Positions 23,393 through 32,148 of a stretch of 39,037 bases of DNA are shown here, in pieces (within the stretch, counting starts at the first letter, position 1; each line of letters opens with the position of its first letter). The DNA comes from an uncultured Eubacterium sp. Its GTDB lineage: Bacteria; Bacillota; Clostridia; Lachnospirales; Lachnospiraceae. Below the pieces are notes generated by a model. That model worked only from the letters and a program-made list of their open reading frames with translations. It was not told where the DNA came from and searched no databases. The translations under genes were made by a program, and so were the position numbers. The stretch lies in contig CANDJC010000032.1 in assembly GCA_947384955.1 (NCBI GenBank), positions 1 to 39,037 of the forward strand. The letters are read 5' to 3'.

Positions 23393-26027
23393 ATTTCTAA
23401 AAATACTGCTTTCCCTTTCACTGTCCGGCTCGCTGCTGACGATTACGCTAATACTGCTAAAAAAACTGTATCAGGACAAATTCAGCAAATGCTGGCAGTA
23501 TTACATCTGGCTGACTGCCGCATTCCGCTTTCTGCTTCCGTTTGCCCCGGACCATACACTGGTCGGTTTTCTGTTTCAGACAGCAGAAGCAGCTGTCGAA
23601 GCTTCAGCATCTGGCAGCCCCTTCGATACCCAGGAAGCTCCGTTATCCGCCAGACAGTCTGAACATGCTGAGTCCTCAGTATCCGGCAGTCTTTCCACCG
23701 CAGACAGCCCGGCTTTTGGCAGATTTTTCGGCAGGGCAGACAATTCAGATTCAGACAGATTTTTCGGCATAGCGGATAATCCAGACTCCAGCAGTCTTTT
23801 CAGTACAAAGAAGAATCCGGCATCCGGCAGTCTTTCCGGCACAACGGCTCCCCCGGCTTCTGACAGCCCGTCTGGCAGCGCTGTTCAGACAGCTTTGCCA
23901 GGACTGCTGACTGAATATTCACACGGTATTTCTGTCCTCCTGTTTTTCATCTGGTTCCTTCCTGCCACAGGTCTTTTTATCCGTAACATTATGGTATACC
24001 GGAACTTTTTAAACTATATTAAAACCAGCGGGACTGCGGTATCCGATATCCATATCCTGAACCTGCTTGCGGCATGCGAAGAAGCGTGCGGCATCCAAAA
24101 GCCTGTGGAGCTGTACTGTCTTGCGAAAGCCGCATCCCCTGTTATGACCGGATTTTTTCATCCGTGTATTGCGATTGCCCGCCGCCAGATGAGCGATACC
24201 GCACTGAAATTCATCTTCACGCATGAACTGACACATTATAAACGGCGGGACATGTTTTACAAATGGCTGATTCAGGCAGTTGTGTGCATGCACTGGTTCA
24301 ACCCGCTGGTATATCTGCTCGAACGGGAAGTCTGCAAGGCCTGCGAGCTTTCCTGCGACGAAGCAGTCATCCGTTCCTTAAGCAGGGAAGAAAAAATCGC
24401 TTATGGAAACACCCTGCTTTTGTGTTCGAAATCAATTCCTGCCTCTGGATTCCCCGCTTCTTCGCTGACTCTGACAGAAGGAGCAAAACAGCTGAAAGAA
24501 AGGTTAGGTGCTATTATGAACGAACGAAAACAAACAAAAACAAAGACAGCCGCCGCTGCCATCCTTACCGCGGGTATCTGCATTAGTTCTGCCATAACCG
24601 GCGCATATGCAGCCCCTTTAAAGCCTTCTTCACTTTCCAGGCAGGATTTGGAAAATACAGCGCCAGGCAAAACCACGACAGACACTGTGCCTGAACAGAC
24701 GCTGCCTGACAGACATCTGACTGCAGAAAATATTTCCGGCCATGTGTCCGCAGATAACAGCCTGCCGGATAAAATTTTATCCAGATACCGCAGTCTGCTC
24801 GCATTAAAAACAGACGCTTACCAGGATATGAGCGTCAGCAGCTTTCGTGAAAACGCCGTTTTCGAGCTCGACACCCCGGAAGGCATGAAGCTTTTATCGA
24901 AAGCAGCACGGGAAGAGAGTCTCCGCTTTAGCCGTTTTACAGATGAAAATGCTTTTTTCCTGTGCAACACTCTTCTCCCGCTGACAAACGGCGAATGGAA
25001 AACATATCATCTAACCAGTGCCGCGGCAGAACGTTCTCTTCAAAACGGGCAAATCGCAGAGCTTGAATTTAACGCTGACATAACGATTTTAAATCCAGAT
25101 ATAAAAATATCGGAATATGAGCAGGCATACAGGGGGCTTTGTGAGGCTGCACAAAAGTTCCTGTCAGCCCAGACGGAAACCATTCTTGCAGACTCCTCTG
25201 CTTCCTCTGTCCAAAAGGTGCAGAAACAGGCTGAAAAATCATTGAAAAAATATGCGGCAGCCATCAGCCAGGCAGGAAACATCCGGCTGTCCATCCGCAG
25301 ATGCCTGTACGGACCGGAAGACCCTGCAGCTTACGACACTGCCGCTGTATCTTCCATAGCTGATAATAAAAATCCCGATGATACGCTTACGGCTGCGAAA
25401 ACCCCGGCGCCGTCTCCCGCAGAGCAGACAGCATCTGGAAAATCTGTGTCTGCCAAAACATCATCCGGCGATATTCCGGCATATATCAAAAAAATACTGA
25501 CTTTAAAAGCTGACGGCTATCAAAATTTCAGGCTGGAAGATTTTTTAGATTATACCGCATCCCGGTATGAAGATGACCATTCCTTATGGAAAGCCAAAAA
25601 CCGTCTGGCACAGGAAGACCGCAGCCGGCTGAAAGAGCTGCTTTCCAGCGAAGATTACCATTTTCTGACCGTAACGCTGCCCTGTACGGAAAGCGAATCC
25701 ACATATCCTTCTGACAGAGTCGGAAATATCCCTCCGGATTTCGGCAGCTGTTTTGACCTTCCTTATCCCAGATACGGCACAAGCGTGCATTTTGAATGGT
25801 GTGTCCGCTATGAACCTTCTGACCCTGACCTGACAGTCGGCCAGAGAGATGAAATCATCATAAACATCCTGCACGGCATGGATGCATTCGTGGCAGATAC
25901 GCCGGAAGATACCGACATTGGAAGCACTGCATATCTGAAAAAGATGCGCCGCTGCCTTAAGGAGCTAATCACAAAAAACAGCGGCCGCGGACTGAATATG
26001 ACCCTGTTTCAATGCCACAGCGGCTGA
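23385..26027 (+). CDS. BlaR1/MecR1-type M56 membrane metalloprotease with an unusual sensor region
   Basis: 880 residues. It has membrane helices at about 5-28, 38-55 and 180-200, and a further one near residue 400 before the extracytoplasmic part. Between the second and third lies a ~110-residue Ser/Ala-rich degenerate repeat linker (SGSLSTADSP, GSLSGTTAP and similar). The M56 zinc motif HELTH is at 280-284 and the partner ELSCDEAV at about 321-328. The C-terminal ~450 residues are not a penicillin-binding domain. Instead a unit beginning ILSRYRSLLALKTDAYQDMS recurs in diverged form as YIKKILTLKADGYQNFRLED, so a duplicated sensor module is likely. It would cleave or trigger cleavage of the adjacent repressor. 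The ligand is unknown. Confidence 0.85.
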   Translation: MSEFLKILLSLSLSGSLLTITLILLKKLYQDKFSKCWQYYIWLTAAFRFLLPFAPDHTLVGFLFQTAEAAVEASASGSPFDTQEAPLSARQSEHAESSVSGSLSTADSPAFGRFFGRADNSDSDRFFGIADNPDSSSLFSTKKNPASGSLSGTTAPPASDSPSGSAVQTALPGLLTEYSHGISVLLFFIWFLPATGLFIRNIMVYRNFLNYIKTSGTAVSDIHILNLLAACEEACGIQKPVELYCLAKAASPVMTGFFHPCIAIARRQMSDTALKFIFTHELTHYKRRDMFYKWLIQAVVCMHWFNPLVYLLEREVCKACELSCDEAVIRSLSREEKIAYGNTLLLCSKSIPASGFPASSLTLTEGAKQLKERLGAIMNERKQTKTKTAAAAILTAGICISSAITGAYAAPLKPSSLSRQDLENTAPGKTTTDTVPEQTLPDRHLTAENISGHVSADNSLPDKILSRYRSLLALKTDAYQDMSVSSFRENAVFELDTPEGMKLLSKAAREESLRFSRFTDENAFFLCNTLLPLTNGEWKTYHLTSAAAERSLQNGQIAELEFNADITILNPDIKISEYEQAYRGLCEAAQKFLSAQTETILADSSASSVQKVQKQAEKSLKKYAAAISQAGNIRLSIRRCLYGPEDPAAYDTAAVSSIADNKNPDDTLTAAKTPAPSPAEQTASGKSVSAKTSSGDIPAYIKKILTLKADGYQNFRLEDFLDYTASRYEDDHSLWKAKNRLAQEDRSRLKELLSSEDYHFLTVTLPCTESESTYPSDRVGNIPPDFGSCFDLPYPRYGTSVHFEWCVRYEPSDPDLTVGQRDEIIINILHGMDAFVADTPEDTDIGSTAYLKKMRRCLKELITKNSGRGLNMTLFQCHSG

Positions 26028-26125
26028 ACCGCAGCATATGCATAAAATCCTTCTCCTTACACATACTGGTTTTATAGTCACACTTTGTACTGACAAAATT
26101 AAGATTCATAAAGGAGTTAGGAACT

Positions 26126-27343
26126 ATGACGTTCAACGAACTGCACCGCAGCGTTTTAAAAGCGAAAAAAGACGGCACTCCGCTGCCGGAACACCTTACC
26201 GATAAAGAACAGCACCAGCTGGACTGCCTGCTGCACCCGGATGAGCAGCCGCTTGTCTGGAAGCTGTCAGACTGTGACTGCAAAGAATCCGAATGTGTCG
26301 CAGCCTGCACCTTCCATGCCCTGGAAATTCACGACGGAAAAGCCATCCTGAACCCGGACAAATGCACAGGCTGCGCCAAATGCATCGAAGCCTGCAAAAA
26401 CGAAAACCTGACCTTCAGCCATGATTCCATCAAGGTTTTAGAAATGTTAAAAGCCAAAGAGCATCCGGTCTATGCACTCATGGCCCCGGCTTTTATCGGG
26501 CAGTTTGGCGCGGACGCCTCCCCTTCCCGCATCCGCACCGCCCTAAAGCAGATTGGATTTGCCGGCATGATTGAAGTCGCCGCATTTGCAGACATCCTGA
26601 CCCTGAAAGAATCGCTGGAATTTACACAGAACATGCAAAAGCCGCAGGCTTTCCAGCTGACCAGCTGCTGCTGTCCGGTCTGGATAAAGCTTATCCGAAA
26701 GGATTTTCAGAAAATCGCAGGACACCTGCCGGCATCGGTATCGCCTATGATTGCCTGCGGACGCGTTGCCAAGCAGCTGCATAAAGGCATCAAAACGGTA
26801 TTTATCGGACCGTGCCTTGCCAAAAAAGCCGAAGCCAAGGAGCCGGAGCTTGCGGGGGCGATTGATGCTGTTCTGACCTTTGAAGAACTGAACTATATGT
26901 TTGAAACATTTCAGGTGGATTTTTCCTGTATCGAAGGCGAAGAAAAAGAACACTCTGCGTCAGCCGGTCGGCTGTATGCCAGAACCGGAGGCGTCAGCCA
27001 TGCCGTTTCCGAGTGCGTAAAAAAGATTGCACCGGACTGCCGTTTAGAGCCTGTATTTGCAAACGGTGTCGCGGACTGCAAGAGACTGTTAGAAGATATT
27101 TTAAATGGAAACGCGGAGGGAAATTTCTTTGAAGGAATGGCGTGCCCGGGCGGCTGCGTGGGCGGGCCAAAGCGGATTATCGAAACGGAACAGGCGGCCG
27201 GCATGGTGAATGACTACGCAGCGGCCGCCCCTTATAAAACTCCGGCGGAAAATCCTTATGTGATTGATTTGATTCACCGGCTGGGATTTTTTACGATTGA
27301 AGAATTTTTAAAAAGCAGCGATATTCTGACGAGAAGTCTTTAA
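26126..27343 (+). CDS. [FeFe]-hydrogenase-like iron-sulfur protein
   Basis: 405 residues. A first cluster motif has cysteines 50, 52, 57 and 61. A classical CxxCxxCxxxC ferredoxin motif lies at 80-90. The hydrogenase large-subunit domain follows, with H-cluster signatures L1 LTSCCCPVW (179-186, one extra Cys compared with TSCCPxW), L2 GPCLAKKAEA (usual MPCxxKKxE) and L3 EGMACPGGCVGGP. It lacks the small-subunit tail and the long N-terminal ferredoxin array of bifurcating enzymes. This compact form resembles the less-studied groups (B-D) of [FeFe] hydrogenases, some of which may sense H2 rather than turn it over. The gene is monocistronic, with AAGGAG about ten bases before the ATG. No maturase genes are nearby. 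Confidence 0.8.
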   Translation: MTFNELHRSVLKAKKDGTPLPEHLTDKEQHQLDCLLHPDEQPLVWKLSDCDCKESECVAACTFHALEIHDGKAILNPDKCTGCAKCIEACKNENLTFSHDSIKVLEMLKAKEHPVYALMAPAFIGQFGADASPSRIRTALKQIGFAGMIEVAAFADILTLKESLEFTQNMQKPQAFQLTSCCCPVWIKLIRKDFQKIAGHLPASVSPMIACGRVAKQLHKGIKTVFIGPCLAKKAEAKEPELAGAIDAVLTFEELNYMFETFQVDFSCIEGEEKEHSASAGRLYARTGGVSHAVSECVKKIAPDCRLEPVFANGVADCKRLLEDILNGNAEGNFFEGMACPGGCVGGPKRIIETEQAAGMVNDYAAAAPYKTPAENPYVIDLIHRLGFFTIEEFLKSSDILTRSL

Positions 27344-27374
27344 GCAGGAACGCAGGTTTACCAGCAGATACCGT

Positions 27375-27419
27375 CTGGAATCCGGCACAGGGGATATTTT
27401 TTCAAAGGCCGGTTTCCAG
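27375..27419 (+). other. Inverted repeat downstream of the hydrogenase-like gene
   Basis: Arms CTGGAATCCGGC and GCCGGTTTCCAG pair over 12 positions with one mismatch around a 21-base loop containing a T-run. No T-run follows the stem, so this is not a clean intrinsic terminator, although it is well placed (32 bases after the stop codon). Confidence 0.4.
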
Positions 27420-27422
27420 CAC

Positions 27423-27451
27423 TTGCAGACAAAACCGTTTCATGATAGAAT
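27423..27451 (+). promoter_or_regulatory. Extended -10 promoter of the Rpn-like gene
   Basis: TTGCAG, 17-base spacer, TAGAAT preceded by TGA (extended -10). It lies about 24 bases before the ATG at 27475. The -35 is weak and the extended -10 compensates. Confidence 0.45.
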
Positions 27452-27474
27452 AATTTCATGAAAGGAAACATCAA

Positions 27475-28623
27475 ATGTCTAAACGGAAAACATACCAGGA
27501 ACTGAAAAACCGCATCCGGGAACTGGAACAGCAGCTGAAAAACGGAGAAAACAGAGAATACAAATCACGCCTGTTCAGCTTTCTTTTCGGCAGGGAAGAA
27601 AATAAAAAATGGACGCTGTCACTGTATAACGCCATTCACGGCACATCCCACAGCGACCTGTCCTGCATAACGATTAACACCATTGAAGATGTTGTATATA
27701 TGGGAATGAAAAACGACCTGTCCATTCTGGTATCGGAAACAGTCAGCCTGTACCAGTCTATGGAACTGTATGAGCAGCAGAGCACTTACTGTCCAAACAT
27801 TCCCGTCCGCGAATTCATGTACGCCGCAAAACTGTATGACAAATACATTTATTCGGCAAAGCTGAACCGCTACAGCAAAACACTGCTGCCTCTCCCGCTG
27901 CCGAAGCTTTTTGTTTTTTATAATGGAGAAGACGAGAAAGAGGACGAGATAACGCTGTGTCTTTCCGATGCATTCAAAGAAGAAATCAGGCAGAATATCC
28001 TGCACCGATATGAGGAAATGAAAGAACCGCCGGATGCCATCAAAATCGCCTCTGAAGCGGAACAGATTTTCCAAAGCGCCAGCCCTGATATCGAAGTAAA
28101 AGTCCGGATGCTCAACATTAACCACGGTCACAACAGGCAGCTGCTTTCAGCATGCCGGCCTCTTGGAGAATACGCCTGGTTTATTTCAGAAATCAGAAAT
28201 AACCTGACAGCTGAGAAAACCCGTGCAAAATCAAATAACAAAGCAGCCGGCATCGGGGATGCCATTGACCAGGCAATTTCCAGCATGCCGGATGATTTTG
28301 AAATTAAAAAATTCATAACAGCTAACAGAGCGGAGGTGAAGGATATGTGCCTGACCGAATATAACGAAGCGGAAACTATGAATATGCTGCGCCAGGAAGG
28401 ACTTGAGGAAGGACGCCAGAAGGGCCTGATGGAAGGACGTCAGAAAGGCCTGATGGAAGGACGCCAGAAGGGCCTGATGGAAGGACGCCAGGAATCCAGA
28501 ATGCTTGATATTAAAAACCTGATGGAAAGCACGGGATTTACAGCAGAAAAAGTTATGGATTTACTGAAAATTCCATCAAACCAGCGCACCGATTTTTATG
28601 CAGGACTTTCCCAGAACAGATAA
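27475..28623 (+). CDS. Rpn-family / PD-(D/E)XK nuclease-like protein
   Basis: 382 residues. An N-terminal coiled coil (RKTYQELKNRIRELEQQLKN) precedes a nuclease-like region of the common Lachnospiraceae type: NTIEDVVYMGMKNDLSILVS, then YEQQSTYCPNIPVREFMY, LYDKYIYSAK, and LPKLFVFYNGE. The ND...E.Q pattern is the catalytic core of the Rpn (recombination-promoting nuclease/transposase-like) family. The C-terminal part carries a Glu/Gly/Arg-rich repeat (EGRQKGLM, four copies), common in this family. AAAGGAAA precedes the ATG. Rpn proteins cut DNA and stimulate RecA-independent recombination in E. coli. Whether this one is active is not decided. It is a single gene convergent with the spoIIIA operon. 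Confidence 0.75.
   Translation: MSKRKTYQELKNRIRELEQQLKNGENREYKSRLFSFLFGREENKKWTLSLYNAIHGTSHSDLSCITINTIEDVVYMGMKNDLSILVSETVSLYQSMELYEQQSTYCPNIPVREFMYAAKLYDKYIYSAKLNRYSKTLLPLPLPKLFVFYNGEDEKEDEITLCLSDAFKEEIRQNILHRYEEMKEPPDAIKIASEAEQIFQSASPDIEVKVRMLNINHGHNRQLLSACRPLGEYAWFISEIRNNLTAEKTRAKSNNKAAGIGDAIDQAISSMPDDFEIKKFITANRAEVKDMCLTEYNEAETMNMLRQEGLEEGRQKGLMEGRQKGLMEGRQKGLMEGRQESRMLDIKNLMESTGFTAEKVMDLLKIPSNQRTDFYAGLSQNR
28408..28491 (+). repeat. 24-bp in-frame tandem repeat in the Rpn-like gene
   Basis: Three full units and one half unit of a 24-bp sequence starting GAAGGACGCCAGAAGG. The units differ by one or two bases and encode EGRQKGLM each time. The near identity implies recent slippage, and copy number is likely to vary between strains. 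Confidence 0.9.
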
Positions 28624-28647
28624 AACAGCATATTTTTATACCAGAAA

Positions 28648-28674
28648 CAGGCATATGCATCCTGCATATGCCTG
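28648..28674. terminator. Perfect hairpin between convergent genes
   Basis: A 12-bp perfect stem CAGGCATATGCA / TGCATATGCCTG with a 3-base loop, between the plus-strand Rpn-like stop (28623) and the minus-strand spoIIIAH stop (28728). On the minus strand it is followed by TTTCTGG, on the plus strand by CTATCATTCT, so both U-tracts are poor. It is probably a bidirectional terminator. Confidence 0.55.
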
Positions 28675-28727
28675 CTATCATTCTGTCTGCTTATGTAACA
28701 TACCCATACTCAGCCGCAGCCAGCTTC

Positions 28728-29537
28728 CTATTCTCCCTTTGTGCCTGTTGAAATCGGTGTAATCACGATATTTTCAGCAGAAACTTTTGTTTTACGTTTT
28801 ACAATGTCCTCAATCTGGGCCCGCTTTGCATCGGTAACATCACCCATATTCAGTACAACATCTGCCGCATCGTCTGTAATACTCACAACCACATCGGTAA
28901 ATCCCTTTGCCTCTAAAAGCATCTCCGCATCCGATTCGCGCTGCGCAATATCCGTCAGAGAAACCATTTTATCTACAGCCTCCTGTTTTTCTGTATCCGA
29001 AAGCGCGGTACTGTTGATGACCTCCATCAGATTTTCTTTGTTCTGGGAACGCACCTGTTCGCGGTTTAGCTTTGCTTCTACTGCAAAATCCACATTCGAT
29101 ACGCTGGTGCTGGTAAGCACGGTTTCTCCCGGACTGTCGATTTCATTTTCACCGGATTCCGCTGATACCGCTGCCTCGCTGTCTGTAGCTTTTGCATCAT
29201 CCTTTTCTTCTTTTTGCGCTTTGCCAGAATCGGAACCGGCTTTTTTGTCTGCTTTTTTCTTGTCTGCCGCATCCTGTGCCGCTGTGTCTCCCTGTTTTGC
29301 ATCGTCTGCTTTCGTATCATCTGACTCCGTATCTGCCTCTGTTTCTGTAAAAATTTCTGCATCAACAAGCGTTTCGTCGTATACAATGTCGTAATCTTCC
29401 TCTGTCAGTCCTGCACTGGTCTGTGTCAGACCTTCATCGCCGATGCCGCTATGGGTATAGCTTAAATATCCTGCTGCCGCAATCATCAGCGCCAATGCAG
29501 TAATAATGATCTGGTTTTTTTTGAAAAGTTTTTTCAT
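28728..29537 (-). CDS. spoIIIAH: Stage III sporulation protein AH
   Basis: 269 residues. It has a short basic N-terminus, one membrane helix (IIITALALMIAAAGYLSYT), a long acidic Asp/Ala/Lys linker (about 55-150) and a C-terminal ring-building domain (NREQVRSQNKENLMEVINS, ALLDTEK-like, then EMLLEAKGFTDVVVSITDDA and IVKRKTKVSAENIVITPI). This is the SpoIIIAH layout. In Bacillus SpoIIIAH in the mother-cell membrane binds forespore SpoIIQ across the intermembrane space to complete the feeding channel. The linker is longer than in B. subtilis (218 residues). It is last in the operon and followed by a hairpin. Confidence 0.93.
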   Translation of the reverse strand: MKKLFKKNQIIITALALMIAAAGYLSYTHSGIGDEGLTQTSAGLTEEDYDIVYDETLVDAEIFTETEADTESDDTKADDAKQGDTAAQDAADKKKADKKAGSDSGKAQKEEKDDAKATDSEAAVSAESGENEIDSPGETVLTSTSVSNVDFAVEAKLNREQVRSQNKENLMEVINSTALSDTEKQEAVDKMVSLTDIAQRESDAEMLLEAKGFTDVVVSITDDAADVVLNMGDVTDAKRAQIEDIVKRKTKVSAENIVITPISTGTKGE

Positions 29538-29599
29538 GATATTTTCCTTCTCCCTGCATGGTCTTTTTGCTATTTTATTGTATTCCGCATCTTCTGTAT

Positions 29600-30136
29600 T
29601 TATGACTCACTTTGCATTTTCACGATTTTTATCTTATGCGCCTCAATCGGAAACAATGCCATGACAGATTCCAAAATATCTTTTTTCACAGCCGAATTTC
29701 CAGCTCCCTGCGCAATCACCAGCACGCCTTCAATCGAAGGCAGCTTCTGCTGGCTGATAAAGGGCTGTCTTCCATCTGTCTCTTCATAAACCGAAGCCTC
29801 CTGATACTGGCTGCTGTTTAACTCAGTTCCCGACTTTGTCAAATCTTTTTCCACAACGGCTTTTCCGCTGTCCTGAAATGTAATCATAACACGCACTTTA
29901 CCTGCTCCGTCCATGCTGGCTAACGCCTCTTCCAGCTTTGCTGCCAGCTTCTTTTCATAATCTTTCACAGACTCCTCCTGTTCGTTTTCCTCCAAAGACT
30001 CCGAAAACACCTCGTCTTCCTTTACGCCTGTGTCATTTACAGGCAGCGCGATGACAAGCAGCAGAATCCCGCCGAGTCCGAGAATCATCCATTTCGTTTT
30101 ATCCATCTTCTTTAAAAAATCCATTAGCCACTTCAC
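29600..30136 (-). CDS. spoIIIAG: Stage III sporulation protein AG
   Basis: 178 residues from a GTG at 30136 with GGAGGAGG upstream; an in-frame ATG follows four codons later. One membrane helix (WMILGLGGILLLVIALPVN), a short acidic linker, then the ring-building domain YEKKLAAKLEEALASMDGAG, VRVMITFQDSGKAVVEKD, LPSIEGVLVIAQGAGNSAVK and a KIKIVKMQ-type end. SpoIIIAG forms a large oligomeric ring, similar to type III secretion ring proteins, in the mother-cell-to-forespore channel. It sits between spoIIIAF and spoIIIAH as expected. Confidence 0.93.
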   Translation of the reverse strand: MKWLMDFLKKMDKTKWMILGLGGILLLVIALPVNDTGVKEDEVFSESLEENEQEESVKDYEKKLAAKLEEALASMDGAGKVRVMITFQDSGKAVVEKDLTKSGTELNSSQYQEASVYEETDGRQPFISQQKLPSIEGVLVIAQGAGNSAVKKDILESVMALFPIEAHKIKIVKMQSES

Positions 30137-30162
30137 AAATCCTCCTCCCTTCTGCTGCTATA

Positions 30163-30654
30163 CTATAAAAAATAAATCTGCTCCTTTTTAAGCTCGTAAG
30201 CTTCCATTAAATATGCAGCCAGCTCACCATTCTGTGCTCCTTCCTTTTCTGCCATCCATATCTTAACATTTTTGACTGTATAATCGTCCGCTAACTGCAC
30301 ACGGATTCTGCTGACAGATATCCCCATGCCTTCTGCCCTGCCTTCCATGTCCCGTTCTACTGCGCTTTCATATTTTTGAAGCAGCCTGTCATTTTCAAAA
30401 TCCAGCTCCCCGGATTCCTGTGCCGTACTGTCCAGCTTTTCCCAAAACTCCTGATAATAAGATGACAGCGCCCTTTTCCCGTCAGAACTTCTTACCAGCT
30501 TTAAGGCCGGAGAAACAAGCACTGCCAGAAGAATCATACCGGAAAAATAACGCAGGTATTTCTTATACTGTTCCCCGGCTGCCAGATGCATCAGTATTGT
30601 AAGAATTAAATATATAATTAAGAATTCCTTCATCCAGTTTCTAATCAATGCCAT
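30163..30654 (-). CDS. spoIIIAF: Stage III sporulation protein AF
   Basis: 163 residues from the ATG at 30654 (AGGAAG and AGAAGG upstream). The frame is open to 30741, but that part runs through duplicated spoIIIAE tail sequence and does not look like SpoIIIAF. Two hydrophobic helices (FLIIYLILTILMHLAAG and YFSGMILLAVLVSPALKLV) precede a soluble C-terminal domain with ISVSRIRVQLADDYTVKNVK. In B. subtilis SpoIIIAF is about 206 residues with the same layout. It belongs to the channel complex; its soluble domain resembles the ring proteins AG and AH. Confidence 0.85.
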   Translation of the reverse strand: MALIRNWMKEFLIIYLILTILMHLAAGEQYKKYLRYFSGMILLAVLVSPALKLVRSSDGKRALSSYYQEFWEKLDSTAQESGELDFENDRLLQKYESAVERDMEGRAEGMGISVSRIRVQLADDYTVKNVKIWMAEKEGAQNGELAAYLMEAYELKKEQIYFL

Positions 30655-30694
30655 GCCCTTCTTTCTTCCTATACGCAGTAGTCCGGCTGCTCTG

Positions 30695-30810
30695 TCATCC
30701 CGCCAACGCCGCAGATGCGCGAAGCACTGATGCGCTTTCATCCTGCAAGTGCTACAGATGCGCGAAGCACCGATACTTTTTCATCCCGCCAGCGTCGTAG
30801 ATGCACAGAT
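30695..30810. repeat. Triplicated 43-bp unit carrying the spoIIIAE coding tail
   Basis: Copies start at 30695, 30738 and 30781, a period of 43 bases. The third is the true end of spoIIIAE. On the minus strand the other two still encode ASVALAG-stop and ASAALAG-stop compared with ASTTLAG-stop in the gene, and all share CAGATGCGC-type sequence. The period is not a multiple of three, so the copies cannot be one extended frame. Confidence 0.85.
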
Positions 30811-32148
30811 GACTGCTGTTGTCAGAAAAAACATCATCGCTGCATAGAACATAATTTTCAGGCAGAGTGCCGCCGACTGTCCAAGCGCTGCAACCGCCGC
30901 ACAGAAGCGTTTGTCAGATACCGGTTCCATCAAAGCGGCTAATCCTCTGTACAGCAGCATAAATACGGATACTTTTACAAGCGGAAAAAAACTCACTGCC
31001 GCCAGTACCACAAGCGCAGCCACACCGACACTGTTTTTTACAAGCATCGCAGATCCGGCAAGCATCTGTGTCATGGAATTCATAATCTGCCCGGCTCCCG
31101 GCACTGCCTGCACTGCTCCGGCAATCGTGCTCCGTTTCAGCCCGTCAATGCCCGGAGCGAGCAGCCCTTGTACAATGTTCAGGCCAGCCAGCGCTGTCAT
31201 CAGTATTTTGACACACCAGTGAATACTGTCTGACAGTAATCCTGCAATCCTGGAAAAACGCTCTTCGGTCAGATGATTTACCAGCTGCAGCACCATATAA
31301 ATATGCACCGCGGGCAGCAGAATTTTTCCAAAAACGACATCGGCCAGATAAATCATCAGCAGTAATAGCTGGTAAAATGCCCCCGCGCTGATGCTTCCAT
31401 TTGAAAAAACCACACTCATGCAAAACGCCGGCTGCAGAAGCTGCATAAATTCCGTCAGCTTTGCCAGATAGCTTTCTGCTGTCCCCGCAGTGATTAAAAA
31501 AAGCCTGAGCAAAAGCATCATTACAATCAGATAAATCCCCAGAAATCCAAGGTCAGGTATATAGCTTTTCGACAGCGCGGATGTCATCTGTATCAATACG
31601 GAAAACGCAATGGAAAGAATTAAAACCTGAATCAGCACTGTACGGTTCTGTGCATAATCTTTTATTACAGCCTGTTTTAACTTTTCTCCTACTGATGTAA
31701 AATCAAGAGATACCCCTCCTTTTATCAGTTCTTTCACCAGGCTTGTAAATGTAAAATTCCCGGTTTCTTCGCGGTTCATATAAGCATCTATTTCCGATAA
31801 TCCCAAATCTGCCAGAAGCTCGTCTGTCTGTGCATGAATATCCGTATCCTCCCCGGCTGGCAGTCTGTCCCCCTCTCCTCCAGACTGGCTAAACCACTCT
31901 TCCTCTGACTGGATGCCCCTTTCTTCCTCTGGCCGGGCATCTCTGTTTCCGTCCGGCCAGACCGCTCCCGCTTCTTCTGTCTGGATACCTGTCTTTTCCT
32001 CCGGCCAGACACTGCTCCTTTCTGCCGCCTGGACATTTCTTTCTGCCTTCTTAAGGACTGCCGCATTCCCGCCCCCTGCCGCACTGCCGGACAGCCCTGC
32101 TGCAAATGCTGTCACAAACACCAGCAGCTGCACCGCTATCCGTTTCAC
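30781..32148 (-). CDS. spoIIIAE: Stage III sporulation protein AE
   Basis: 455 residues from a GTG at 32148 whose GTGA overlaps the spoIIIAD stop codon. It has a signal-like N-terminal helix (QLLVFVTAFAAGLSGSAAGG), then a Glu/Gly/Trp-rich low-complexity stretch (about 30-105) with repeats of the VWPEEKTGIQTEE type. The conserved body starts DLGLSEIDAYMNR, and its many membrane helices include VLILSIAFSVLIQM, FLGIYLIVMMLLLRLFLI and ALVVLAAVSFFPLVKVSVFM. B. subtilis SpoIIIAE is about 399 residues, and the N-terminal insert explains the excess. It is a core polytopic part of the feeding channel. Its last codons are duplicated downstream. Confidence 0.93.
   Translation of the reverse strand: MKRIAVQLLVFVTAFAAGLSGSAAGGGNAAVLKKAERNVQAAERSSVWPEEKTGIQTEEAGAVWPDGNRDARPEEERGIQSEEEWFSQSGGEGDRLPAGEDTDIHAQTDELLADLGLSEIDAYMNREETGNFTFTSLVKELIKGGVSLDFTSVGEKLKQAVIKDYAQNRTVLIQVLILSIAFSVLIQMTSALSKSYIPDLGFLGIYLIVMMLLLRLFLITAGTAESYLAKLTEFMQLLQPAFCMSVVFSNGSISAGAFYQLLLLMIYLADVVFGKILLPAVHIYMVLQLVNHLTEERFSRIAGLLSDSIHWCVKILMTALAGLNIVQGLLAPGIDGLKRSTIAGAVQAVPGAGQIMNSMTQMLAGSAMLVKNSVGVAALVVLAAVSFFPLVKVSVFMLLYRGLAALMEPVSDKRFCAAVAALGQSAALCLKIMFYAAMMFFLTTAVICASTTLAG

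Noticed and set aside
28741-29394. 217-codon plus-strand frame
   Set aside because: Antisense to spoIIIAH; the Ser/Ala-rich product mirrors the acidic linker and has no gene-like start.
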